Assembly (NCBI GenBank): GCA_964577195.1 | Contig: CAZNYF010000054.1 | Location: 1-16,604 of the forward strand | Length of the DNA stretch: 16,604 nucleotides | From: HyVt-560 sp964577195 | GTDB taxonomy: Bacteria; Pseudomonadota; Gammaproteobacteria; UWMA-0217 | Reading direction: 5' to 3' | Made by a program: the position numbers and the translations under genes | In this document: positions 1 through 7,117 of the stretch, one piece after another | Position numbering within the stretch: position 1 is the first letter of the stretch | Layout of the letters: the number at the start of each line of letters is the position of its first letter | Notes under the pieces: model-generated | Seen by the model: only the letters and a program-made list of their open reading frames with translations | Told to the model about the DNA's origin: nothing | Databases searched by the model: none

Positions 1-187
1 TACCACAACCCAAAGCCTCAAATAGTTTCTGGCACTGAATATTGCCCAGTACTTTAGCGGCAGATGCTTTTTGTGCATTAATGAGCTTGCCTTGAAGCGC
101 AAGCACTGTTTGTGTTGATTGATTCAATGCCTGTTGAAGTGTGCTTGCTGCAGATTTACCTTCAACAATAAAAAGCGTCTTTTTCAA
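1..187 (-). CDS. GyrB/ParE-like stand-alone TOPRIM protein, 3' part cut by the window edge
   Basis: The minus-strand frame stays open to the window edge and encodes 62 residues that begin almost directly with a TOPRIM core: LFIVEGKSAAST, then VLALQGKLINAQKA, then LFEALGCG. In order and spacing these match the segment of type IIA topoisomerase B subunits that reads VEGDSAGGS, LPLKGKILNVEKA and ALGCG. The catalytic Glu of the TOPRIM fold is kept (VEG), while the usual GDSAGG is GKSAAS. An in-frame TAA lies about eight codons upstream of the proposed start, so no GHKL ATPase or transducer domain precedes it. The start is taken as TTG at 187, 8 bases after the tsaB stop; CTG at 199 is the other option. 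It sits last in the lipoprotein-yoaA-tsaB operon. The metal-binding DxD lies beyond the window, so activity cannot be judged. Homology to the topoisomerase TOPRIM is fairly sure; function is unknown. Confidence 0.6.
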   Translation of the reverse strand, partial: MKKTLFIVEGKSAASTLQQALNQSTQTVLALQGKLINAQKASAAKVLGNIQCQKLFEALGCG

Positions 188-195
188 TTTTCTTC

Positions 196-885
196 TCAGC
201 TTTTAGGTTTCTTTTTCTTAGCGACATTATTTCTTAAATAAACAGGAATCGCATGTTCTGCCGGAGCCGCCTTGCCAGCGTCAAATAAGGGTTTTGCCAG
301 CCGACAGATAGAGGCGGCATCAGGGTAATATTCAGCACTGATTTTTATTGTTGAATCGGATAACCTCTTACTCAAAACTTCAGAATAAGCGCCCCAGCCG
401 GTACCAACACCGACCCAACTCCCTGAACCTGGCACTGTCACCTTCTCTGGTGGAATCACAGATTCATCAATCAAAGCTGTAGCCAAACCCTGACTATTTT
501 TCTGATAAATCCCCCAGTAGACTTCATTCATCCGCGCATCAATAGCGGTTAATACTGATTCGGCACCTAACTCATCCATCGCGCGTTGCGCCATCGCAGC
601 GAGTGTAGAAACAGCAATAACGGGTAAGTCTGCGCTCAACGCAATGCCCTGTGCAGCAGCAGCGGCAATACGAACGCCGGTAAATGAACCTGGCCCCCTG
701 CCAAACGCCAGGGCATCAAATTCTTTTAATTTTAATTCTGTTTCCGCCAATAATTCATTCAGCATTGGCAGCAAGCGCTCGGTATGTGTTCTTGGTGCAA
801 GCTCGTAGCGAGAGACTATTTCGCCATCCAACAAAAAGGCAGCTGAACAGGCTTCTGTTGCGGTATCTATTGCAATTAGGTTCAT
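196..885 (-). CDS. tsaB: tRNA threonylcarbamoyladenosine biosynthesis protein TsaB
   Basis: TsaB partners TsaD (with TsaE) in transferring the threonylcarbamoyl group from TsaC's product to A37 of ANN-decoding tRNAs; it acts in the cytoplasm. The 229-residue length is typical. The N-terminus MNLIAIDTATEACSAAFLLD is the ASKHA-type first strand. The family signature FGRGPGSFTGVRIAAA follows near residues 62-77, then GIALSADLPVIAVSTLAAMA. Residues for metal and substrate binding found in TsaD are absent, as expected for the non-catalytic paralogue. The C-terminus ends in a lysine-rich tail (NNVAKKKKPKS). Its ATG overlaps the yoaA stop as ATGA, so translation is probably coupled to the helicase gene. 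The TOPRIM frame begins just after its stop. Assignment is confident from motifs and length. Confidence 0.95.
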   Translation of the reverse strand: MNLIAIDTATEACSAAFLLDGEIVSRYELAPRTHTERLLPMLNELLAETELKLKEFDALAFGRGPGSFTGVRIAAAAAQGIALSADLPVIAVSTLAAMAQRAMDELGAESVLTAIDARMNEVYWGIYQKNSQGLATALIDESVIPPEKVTVPGSGSWVGVGTGWGAYSEVLSKRLSDSTIKISAEYYPDAASICRLAKPLFDAGKAAPAEHAIPVYLRNNVAKKKKPKS

Positions 886-2858
886 TGCTCCGCACCGGCT
901 TTTAAAAAGGCTATCGCCTGTGCGGTATCGCTGGTTACTGGCATCGGTGGCAAGCTTTTTATAAATTGTTTGCCATAGGGTTTGGTGCGCAATCTCGGAT
1001 CACAGAGCACCACTAATCCACGATCACTCACATCGCGAATTAATCGACCAACGCCCTGTTTAAGCGCTATCACGGCTTGTGGAACCTGATAGGTCATAAA
1101 CGGATTTTTATTTTCTTTTTTAAGCACATTCAAGCGCGCTTCTATGACCGGATCGCCCGGCGGCGCAAAAGGTAATTTATCAATAATGACACAGCTGAGT
1201 GCATCACCACGCACATCAACACCTTCCCAAAAACCGGCTGTGGCTAATAGCACCGCGCTGCCATCTTCGCGAAATTGTTGCAGCAGTTCTGTTCTTGGTA
1301 CTGTGCCCTGCACCAGCAAGGTTTTGGTGAGTCTGTTTTCGAGCAATACTTGTACTGCCCGCAATGCCCGGTAGCTGGTGAAAAGAAAAAAGGTACCACC
1401 CTGATTCGCTTCAATTATTGGTATCACGGTGTCCGTTAATTGCTGCAGATAGCGCGAATCATTCGGCAACGGTAAATTATCAGGCAGCAGCATCAACGCA
1501 TTGTTAGCAAAATCAAACGGGCTATCCCACTGTCCAAACTCAGCATCTTCCAATCCCATGCTGGCAGAAAAATGGGAAATATCCTGGCCGACTGCGAGCG
1601 TTGCGGAAGTCAAAATCCAAGCCGTATCCAAACGTTTGATGTGCTGGCGAAAAGTGTCGGCAATATCCAGCGGCGTACTGTGCAGCGCAAAGCCTTTACG
1701 CGAAGTTTCACACCATTGCACCTGATCTTCCTGTTCCTTATTCATGCTGATTAACAACTGCTGTAACTGGATTGCGCGGCCGCTACAGGCTTGCAAACCT
1801 TTGCTGCGTTCCGCTGCTGCCTCGAGCGTTTCTACGATATCTGTCAGCGCCACCGATAAACCCTCTACAGCATCCTGAATTCGCTTTTGGCGGAGCAACG
1901 GTAGCCACGGACGGCGTTCCTCGTACTGACCCAATTGCTGGCGAAAATAAGAAACTGCGCCCGGAATTCGATCAGCCGCATCAAATAAATCAGGCATATC
2001 CGGTGCTTCGGTACGCGCCTCGTTCAAGGTGTCTTTGCACAAATCCAGTAAGCGGCGGCTACTCAGCGTATCGCCAAAAAATCGCGTCGCGGTTTCTGCC
2101 AACTGATGCGCCTCATCTAAAATCACGCCATCAGCAATCGGTAATAACTCACCAAAGCCATTTTCGCGCAGCGCCAGATCAGCAAAGAATAAATGGTGAT
2201 TGATGACCACCAAATCCGCATCGAAAGCCTCACGCCGTGCCTTCACCACATAGCAATCCTGATAGTTTGGGCAATCCTGACCAAGACAGTTGTCCGCAGT
2301 GGAGGTTACTCGCGGCCACAAAATATGGTCTTCCGGCATCCCGGTAAATTCAACGCGATCACCACTTTCGCTATGATGACGCCAGTCGTCCAGCTCGCGC
2401 AGTAACTTAAAATACTTGTGGTTACGCGCGCGCGTTTCCAACAACGCCTGCTCTAGCCGATAAGGGCAGAGGTAATTGGCGCGACCTTTAAGCAAAGCGG
2501 CATTGAACCCGGTTTTCAGCACTTTACGCAGAATCGGAATATCTTTTTTAAACAGCTGATCTTGCAAATGTCGCGTGCCGGTAGAAACGATGGTTTTACC
2601 ACCGCTCATAATTGCCGGTATTAAATAGGCGAAAGTTTTACCGATACCAGTACCGGCTTCAGCGATGAGCGTTTTCTTCTGCTGCAAAGCGTCTTGCACC
2701 GCTACTGCCATTTCGATCTGACCCTGGCGCGGGGCGAATCCGGAAATTACCGATGCCAACTCACCATCTTTGCCGAGAATCTGCTCAATGCCGATCAGGT
2801 CATCGTTAGTATTCAGCCGCTTTTCTCCTCGCCGCTTGCGCGCCTGGCTTGTCGCCAC
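882..2858 (-). CDS. yoaA: ATP-dependent Fe-S DNA helicase YoaA (DinG/XPD family)
   Basis: YoaA is a 5'-3' XPD-like superfamily 2 helicase; in E. coli it pairs with the polymerase III chi subunit in replication-fork repair. Numbered from an upstream TTG at 2879, Walker A is AEAGTGIGKT (to residue 82). Four cysteines for a 4Fe-4S cluster lie at 138, 198, 203 and 209 (NYLCPY, NCLGQDCPNYQDC). Walker B is DEAH (255-258), and motif VI is QGVGRLIRD near 608. WEGVDVRGD and IIDKLPFAPPGDP are typical of YoaA. The start is uncertain. GTG at 2858, used here, has GGGAG 4 bases upstream. CTG at 2816 has AGGAG at 8 bases and gives 644 residues, close to the 636 of E. coli YoaA. TTG at 2879 has only a weak site. 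All three overlap the upstream lipoprotein gene, which ends at 2806. tsaB follows with a 4-base overlap. Confidence 0.93.
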   Translation of the reverse strand: MATSQARKRRGEKRLNTNDDLIGIEQILGKDGELASVISGFAPRQGQIEMAVAVQDALQQKKTLIAEAGTGIGKTFAYLIPAIMSGGKTIVSTGTRHLQDQLFKKDIPILRKVLKTGFNAALLKGRANYLCPYRLEQALLETRARNHKYFKLLRELDDWRHHSESGDRVEFTGMPEDHILWPRVTSTADNCLGQDCPNYQDCYVVKARREAFDADLVVINHHLFFADLALRENGFGELLPIADGVILDEAHQLAETATRFFGDTLSSRRLLDLCKDTLNEARTEAPDMPDLFDAADRIPGAVSYFRQQLGQYEERRPWLPLLRQKRIQDAVEGLSVALTDIVETLEAAAERSKGLQACSGRAIQLQQLLISMNKEQEDQVQWCETSRKGFALHSTPLDIADTFRQHIKRLDTAWILTSATLAVGQDISHFSASMGLEDAEFGQWDSPFDFANNALMLLPDNLPLPNDSRYLQQLTDTVIPIIEANQGGTFFLFTSYRALRAVQVLLENRLTKTLLVQGTVPRTELLQQFREDGSAVLLATAGFWEGVDVRGDALSCVIIDKLPFAPPGDPVIEARLNVLKKENKNPFMTYQVPQAVIALKQGVGRLIRDVSDRGLVVLCDPRLRTKPYGKQFIKSLPPMPVTSDTAQAIAFLKAGAEQ

Positions 2859-3516
2859 GTAGCTCCCGTGCTTGCGCAATGATGCCCCAGTTTTTGCCGA
2901 CTAACGCATAATCACCCTGAGCAAATCGGTTGGATTTCTTAGCCAGTGATTCAACTTGCGAGTAGCGTTGCTGCTGCAAACGGATGGTTGCCAGCCGTGA
3001 CCAAAGCAGCGCATTGCGTGGCTCGATGCGTAAACCCCGCTCCAATGATGCCGCCGCGCTTGCTGGCTCACCCTGTGATGCGTAGAGATCAGATTGATCC
3101 AGCAGGCTGACGATCACGGGGGCTTGCTCAGCAGCGGGATAAACCTGCGTTTCAGCAGGTGAATAAAGCTCTGGATATGAACCAATGACTTCCGGCTCGG
3201 TGGCTAGCTCTGTCGGTATTTGAGGGGTGGAGATGTCGATCGGCGCGGGGATCGCAACAGAACCTCGCTGCGGAGCCTGTTCTACTGGTTTCACTACCGG
3301 CGGCTGTAATTTTACTGGTCTCGGAACTGTTTTGACTGGCGGCGTCGGTTTCGGCGGCGCAACCACGCAGCTCTGCATCAGTATCAGACTCGAACACACA
3401 ACCAACAAGCATGAGATTTTTAACCTAGAAAAATTAGTTGGGCGCGAAAAAGATGCGTAAGGCCACAGCTCCTTTGCATCCTGCAACCACTGTATTAGTA
3501 CATCCTTGTACGTCAT
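2806..3516 (-). CDS. TPR-containing lipoprotein with a displaced start
   Basis: The mature part is clear. A hydrophobic stretch (CLLVVCSSLILMQSC) ends in the lipobox LMQS-C, predicting an outer- or inner-membrane lipoprotein. A Pro/Val-rich spacer follows, then about 100 residues of TPR-type helices: LLDQSDLYASQGEPASAAAS, LWSRLATIRLQQQRYSQVE, and WGIIAQARELRGDKPGAQAA. The partner is unknown; TPRs usually bind proteins. It is the first gene of the yoaA-tsaB operon and its 3' end overlaps yoaA. The open frame continues to 3657, but everything upstream of KISCLLVV is read from a 221-bp inverted-repeat element (3422-3642). The nearest ATG to the signal peptide, 3516, is used here and gives 236 residues with a long pre-signal tail. 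It has no clear ribosome site. GTG at 3552, preceded by AGGAG at 9 bases, is the best-supported alternative. The lipobox and TPR calls are firm; the start and whether the protein is still exported are not. Confidence 0.65.
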   Translation of the reverse strand: MTYKDVLIQWLQDAKELWPYASFSRPTNFSRLKISCLLVVCSSLILMQSCVVAPPKPTPPVKTVPRPVKLQPPVVKPVEQAPQRGSVAIPAPIDISTPQIPTELATEPEVIGSYPELYSPAETQVYPAAEQAPVIVSLLDQSDLYASQGEPASAAASLERGLRIEPRNALLWSRLATIRLQQQRYSQVESLAKKSNRFAQGDYALVGKNWGIIAQARELRGDKPGAQAARRKAAEY

Positions 3517-3642
3517 TGGCGTGCATGGTGAATCAGAAAAACTTAAAGTCACGCTCTTATGCTCCTGCAATCGCTGCATTTGTGCATCCTGCACTTCAAT
3601 GGATTGCGTAGCCTTTCGTGATCCAACTGATTTTTCTAGGTT
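3422..3642. repeat. 221-bp MITE-like inverted-repeat element
   Basis: The 20-base arms AACCTAGAAAAATTAGTTGG (3422-3441) and its near-complement CCAACTGATTTTTCTAGGTT (3623-3642) differ at one position. The similarity continues more weakly inward (GCGAAA...ATGCGTAA against CACGAAA...CTACGCAA). The interior carries GCATCCTGCA, GCTCCTGCAA, GTGCATCCTGCA and short palindromes such as GTACATCCTTGTAC. Related GCTCCTGCA motifs recur at 16466-16550. There is no transposase, so this would be a non-autonomous element. One arm ends exactly where an ATG for the lipoprotein signal peptide would be expected. No clear target duplication was seen. Confidence 0.6.
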
Positions 3643-3794
3643 CAACATTTCGCCCACTAAAAGTATGCTGCAATGCTAGCTTGGATTCATCAAAGGGGGA
3701 AGCGTTATAGCCACCCGTTCACTTGAATTTCAGGAATCAAATCCATCACTCTCGAAAAACAGGATTCGATTTAACATTCTATGACCTGTTAATG

Positions 3795-3823
3795 CTGGCA
3801 ATTCTCTATATCTTTACTATAAA
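3795..3823 (+). promoter_or_regulatory. Sigma-70-type promoter for the DUF2853 gene
   Basis: CTGGCA at 3795-3800 (four of six consensus positions) and TATAAA at 3818-3823 are separated by the optimal 17 bases. This predicts transcription from about 3830 and a leader of about 80 bases before the ATG at 3912. It is the only good match in the divergent 3660-3900 spacer. Confidence 0.5.
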
Positions 3824-3846
3824 GAACAGAGGGTACTAATGCCCTA

Positions 3847-3878
3847 AGGAACGCGCATGGAGTAACCTGTGCGTTCCT
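3847..3878 (+). promoter_or_regulatory. Leader hairpin upstream of the DUF2853 gene
   Basis: AGGAACGCGCA (3847-3857) pairs with TGTGCGTTCCT (3868-3878), an 11-base stem with one G-T type mismatch and a 10-base loop. It lies inside the predicted leader and has no U-run after it, so it is not an ordinary terminator. It could stabilise the mRNA or bind a regulator; nothing in the sequence decides this. Confidence 0.4.
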
Positions 3879-3911
3879 GACCATCCACAATCATAAAATA
3901 TGGAGAAGTTC

Positions 3912-4247
3912 ATGCATGCACGTCATCAAGAATTTGTAGACACTGCCAAAAAACACATCGACAACGTTGATGAGAATATCGTTGCCGGGTTGATTAAACA
4001 TTTAGGCATCGCCATTGGCAACAAGGACGCCGAGCTGGTCTCGTGCTCGGATAAATCAGAACTCGACCGCGTCCGTGACAGCTTCATGAAAAAGAAACTG
4101 GGTCTCGGCAGTACCAGCGATACCGATTTGGAAAGTTCCATCGCAGAAGTCTGTGAAAAGATGGGTAAAAGTAATCCTAATAAGTCCCGCATCACTTTCT
4201 ACTATCTGCTGGCTGAAAAGTATGGGAAAACCAGCATGTTTACCTAA
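3912..4247 (+). CDS. DUF2853 family protein
   Basis: This is a small (111-residue) soluble helical protein of unknown function. Family-typical segments are LIKHLGIAIGNKDAELVSCSD, SELDRVRDSFMKKKLGL, and SRITFYYLLAEKYGK near the C-terminus. There is no signal peptide or membrane segment, so it is expected in the cytoplasm. An in-frame ATG at 3900 has no ribosome site; its own ATGGAG supplies the GGAG that sits 6 bases before the ATG at 3912, which is therefore preferred. It is a single-gene unit with its own promoter and hairpin leader, divergent from the lipoprotein operon and convergent with the glycoside hydrolase gene. The 100 bases after it show no convincing terminator. Family assignment is from remembered motif similarity. 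Confidence 0.82.
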   Translation: MHARHQEFVDTAKKHIDNVDENIVAGLIKHLGIAIGNKDAELVSCSDKSELDRVRDSFMKKKLGLGSTSDTDLESSIAEVCEKMGKSNPNKSRITFYYLLAEKYGKTSMFT

Positions 4248-4347
4248 TACCTCAACAATGAGTGATCATATTCCAGGGAAGGAATTGACTGATCAACTCC
4301 GGAACCAAATTCGGCTTTAAAAAAACTCAACGCGCTGGATTGAAATA

Positions 4348-7107
4348 TTAATTTTCATCTATCCAGCGATTCATCGCGCGCCACGGCCATGCGCCAGAAG
4401 CTTCTCGGTGCTGGCCAATGTATTCAACTTCACCCCAGGTTTGACCCGCCATATTGTAATTCACATAGGTATCAAGGTGCTGAGATAGCACATCGAGATA
4501 CTTGCGATAGACTTCTTCTACCCACGGTTGAGTGCGGGTAACGGGTCTGGCGGTATGCTCACCCCCTTCATAAGCAACCAGTTTAATGCCTTTTTCACGC
4601 GTGATTTTAGACTGTAGCCGAACATGAATAATCATCTCGTCAATGCCTCTTAACAGCGATTCCCGGTTAATGTTGTCGGAGTAAATATAGGGCGCAATCG
4701 CGTACACATCAGGACGAACGCCGCTTGGATTGAAGCGTTTGTCTTCGATGACCGGCCAATGAAGCCAGGTTGCCATGCCAGGATTGGTGGCCTGCCCCGC
4801 GAGGACTTTGACCACTCTGGGGCTGTTCTTACCAAAGACTTGCTCAAAAGCATCCCAGAGGCGGATCGCCGCATAGGCTTGATAGCGAAAACCTTTGGCA
4901 TAAAGATCACCTTCCAGACCCACCGTCCCGCCACGCTCTGAACCATAGTAAGACTGCTCGAACGCGCCACGCTGAAAATTCCAGGTCTCGTTGGAGTATT
5001 CAATCCAGACGCGAAGACCGGGGTTGAGAGTATCCCGAACAAGTTTGGCGAGTTTGTTCCAATAACCGTCCGGGCTGACATCTGTCTGCGCCGGCACACA
5101 TATCCAGCAATCCATTTGCAGGCGATTACACAGGTCAATTTGCCATTCATAGGCTAAACCACGTACTAGTTTATGACCGTGGAATGCCCCGTCGATTTGT
5201 TGATTGCCCTGCTCACCAGGGGAGCGAACATCAGACCAACGTGAAATAGAATTACTGTTCACTTGTGACCAATTCATCATACGGAAGATCTGGTAATGCT
5301 TTATCTGATCCAGAAAGTCTGCGCGCCAGATGTTTTCATTGACGATGCCGTTGGTTTTACCGCTACTCCAAGCCTGTGCAAAATTAGCGTTTTCAGTGAA
5401 AGGATATTGAACTCGGCCATGCTGGTTTTGCAGATCCCGCCAAAGGAAATTTGAATTGCTGCCAATCAGCATCTTCGGCTTTTTCCGAGGCTCAGGTGGC
5501 GGTTGGGTCGGCGGCTGAACCGGAGGCTCTATTGTGGGAGGCTCTATCGGCGGTGGCTGAACTGGGGGAACAACTGGAGGTACTGGAGGCTGAACGGGTG
5601 GTGGCTCTACCGGTGGCGCTGGTGGTTGAATATCAAATTGACTGAGATGATTTTCGATCTCAATAATTTTAGTCCGCTCGCCACTGGTATTAACCGCCTG
5701 CTTAACCAGTGTATCGCCACGAAAACCAGCTAGATATCGAACAATTAATAATCCATCTGACAATGGCCTTGCTTCACCATCCTGATCAATATCCAGCAGG
5801 GAAATATTGTCCGACAGAAACTGCTCAATCTGTGCGGTACTGCGGGTTGCCTTCTCACCGATTGCGCCTTTCACCAGCGCATCACCCCTAAAGCCAAACA
5901 AAAAGCGCAATATCAAAATACCATCGGTGGTAAACGATGCCTTACCATCGCCATCAATGTCCCAGTTAAATGGCTCTTTTTCCAGCACAGTGATTTTCAA
6001 TTGATAGATAACAACACCCCCGCTGCCATTCACGGCGCGGACATCCACTTCATAAAGATTATCCGCACCCACATCTGCCGGCGCAGCAAAATCAGGTGGC
6101 TGTTTAAAACTTAGCTGACCAAGTCTGGTGACTGTCAATAAGTCTCTATCTGGACCACCGAAAATCGAGTAGCTTGAAAGTGTTCTTTTTCCTCCAGATA
6201 GTTCCGTTACCGTTGTTTTTTCCTGTAGATGAGTTACTTCAAGCAATTTTAATATCGGTGGATCAGGTTGCTTGGGAGGCAGCCCAGAATAGATTTGCAA
6301 TACCCCCAGCATGTTCGCATCAGGCAGCAGCTCATAATCCTGCCACCACGGCCCGTCAGCCCACCAGAAGACATCTATACTGTGAACCCGACAATATTCC
6401 AGAAACGCGATTACAAATATATCGCTACCCGCAGGCACAGCGAACTCACCTATCGTGCCTTTGTAATTATTCTCTTTTAACCAACTCACCCAGCCCGCCA
6501 TGCGCTGCTGGATTAAACGGATATCTGTAATCGGCCCCTGGTACTTTTGTCCACTCGAATCCACATCAAAATATTGATGCGCTTCTATCAGCAGATTATT
6601 GCCCTCAGGCTTAAAAAAATTATTGGTAGAACTCGTCCACGAATGCGCGCCCGACCAATGATCACCGCAGACATAAATAGGCGTATCCGCATCAATTGCG
6701 CGTATTTGATTAATCGTATCCTGCGCAATCGCAGGCCAGGTGCCGTTGGTCTCAAACGGCTCATTCATAATCCCGTAAGCGTGAATCACATCCTGGTAGC
6801 GCGAAAGCTGCTGAATAATACGTACCCAACGGCGACCCAGCTCGCCATCATGTGGAATTAACTGACCATCAAGGCGCAAATAATTATGCGCATCCAGCAC
6901 CACTTTTTTATTCTGTAATCGGCACTCATCCAAAAATAACTGATAAAACCCCACTTCATTATCAAAGCGTTCTAATTTAAATGGAAAACGAATTAATTCA
7001 AACGGAGCTTGCTTGACCGACTGGATCATTTTATTCCAATCATCTAACCGCCATTGATCAACGCCCGTACCAAATTCTGCGCCTGCAATACTAATCCCTG
7101 TTTTCAT
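4348..7107 (-). CDS. Double-domain glycoside hydrolase: GH5 + dockerin-like repeats + second clan-A-like barrel
   Basis: This is a 919-residue modular enzyme, probably acting on a beta-glucan or mannan. Residues 1-285 form a GH5 barrel: Arg40 (LIRFPF), His74 (DAHNY), the acid/base pair Asn115-Glu116 (YGIMNEPF), His177/Tyr179 (EAHQYFD) and the nucleophile Glu221 (TIGEF). Residues 306-376 look like a shortened cadherin-like module (LGQLSF...NLYEVDVRA). Residues 380-492 are two 56-residue repeats, each opening with a calcium loop (DIDGDGKASF, DIDQDGEARP) and a helix like DGLLIVRYLAGFRGD. Residues 494-543 are a Pro-rich linker. Residues 546-919 form a second barrel with IEYSNETWN (Glu707) and VAYEGGEHT (Glu847) as likely catalytic pair; I cannot name its GH family. 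The protein starts straight at the GH5 fold with no signal peptide. ATG at 7107 is preferred over TTG at 7113 because TAAGG lies 8 bases upstream. The cohesin-like gene precedes it by 10 bases. Confidence 0.85.
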   Translation of the reverse strand: MKTGISIAGAEFGTGVDQWRLDDWNKMIQSVKQAPFELIRFPFKLERFDNEVGFYQLFLDECRLQNKKVVLDAHNYLRLDGQLIPHDGELGRRWVRIIQQLSRYQDVIHAYGIMNEPFETNGTWPAIAQDTINQIRAIDADTPIYVCGDHWSGAHSWTSSTNNFFKPEGNNLLIEAHQYFDVDSSGQKYQGPITDIRLIQQRMAGWVSWLKENNYKGTIGEFAVPAGSDIFVIAFLEYCRVHSIDVFWWADGPWWQDYELLPDANMLGVLQIYSGLPPKQPDPPILKLLEVTHLQEKTTVTELSGGKRTLSSYSIFGGPDRDLLTVTRLGQLSFKQPPDFAAPADVGADNLYEVDVRAVNGSGGVVIYQLKITVLEKEPFNWDIDGDGKASFTTDGILILRFLFGFRGDALVKGAIGEKATRSTAQIEQFLSDNISLLDIDQDGEARPLSDGLLIVRYLAGFRGDTLVKQAVNTSGERTKIIEIENHLSQFDIQPPAPPVEPPPVQPPVPPVVPPVQPPPIEPPTIEPPVQPPTQPPPEPRKKPKMLIGSNSNFLWRDLQNQHGRVQYPFTENANFAQAWSSGKTNGIVNENIWRADFLDQIKHYQIFRMMNWSQVNSNSISRWSDVRSPGEQGNQQIDGAFHGHKLVRGLAYEWQIDLCNRLQMDCWICVPAQTDVSPDGYWNKLAKLVRDTLNPGLRVWIEYSNETWNFQRGAFEQSYYGSERGGTVGLEGDLYAKGFRYQAYAAIRLWDAFEQVFGKNSPRVVKVLAGQATNPGMATWLHWPVIEDKRFNPSGVRPDVYAIAPYIYSDNINRESLLRGIDEMIIHVRLQSKITREKGIKLVAYEGGEHTARPVTRTQPWVEEVYRKYLDVLSQHLDTYVNYNMAGQTWGEVEYIGQHREASGAWPWRAMNRWIDEN
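5478..5628 (-). repeat. Low-complexity Pro-rich linker coding repeat
   Basis: Imperfect tandem units encode PPVEPPPVQPP-like blocks between the dockerin-like repeats and the second barrel of the glycoside hydrolase. Such stretches are flexible interdomain linkers and also prone to slippage. The plus-strand frames across it are Gly/Trp-rich artefacts. Confidence 0.75.
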
Positions 7108-7117
7108 CGTCAATGCC

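Noticed and set aside
1772..2203. A 143-codon plus-strand frame opposite yoaA.
   Set aside because: The opposite strand encodes a complete, well-matched helicase; the plus-strand peptide has no domain-like pattern.
3517..3657. Codons upstream of 3516 as a genuine N-terminal domain of the lipoprotein.
   Set aside because: They translate an inverted-repeat element and would place a long tail ahead of a signal peptide.
4248..4347. A terminator between the convergent DUF2853 and glycoside hydrolase genes.
   Set aside because: A run of A follows only a weak imperfect stem (CCGGAA with TTCGG), which is not convincing on either strand.
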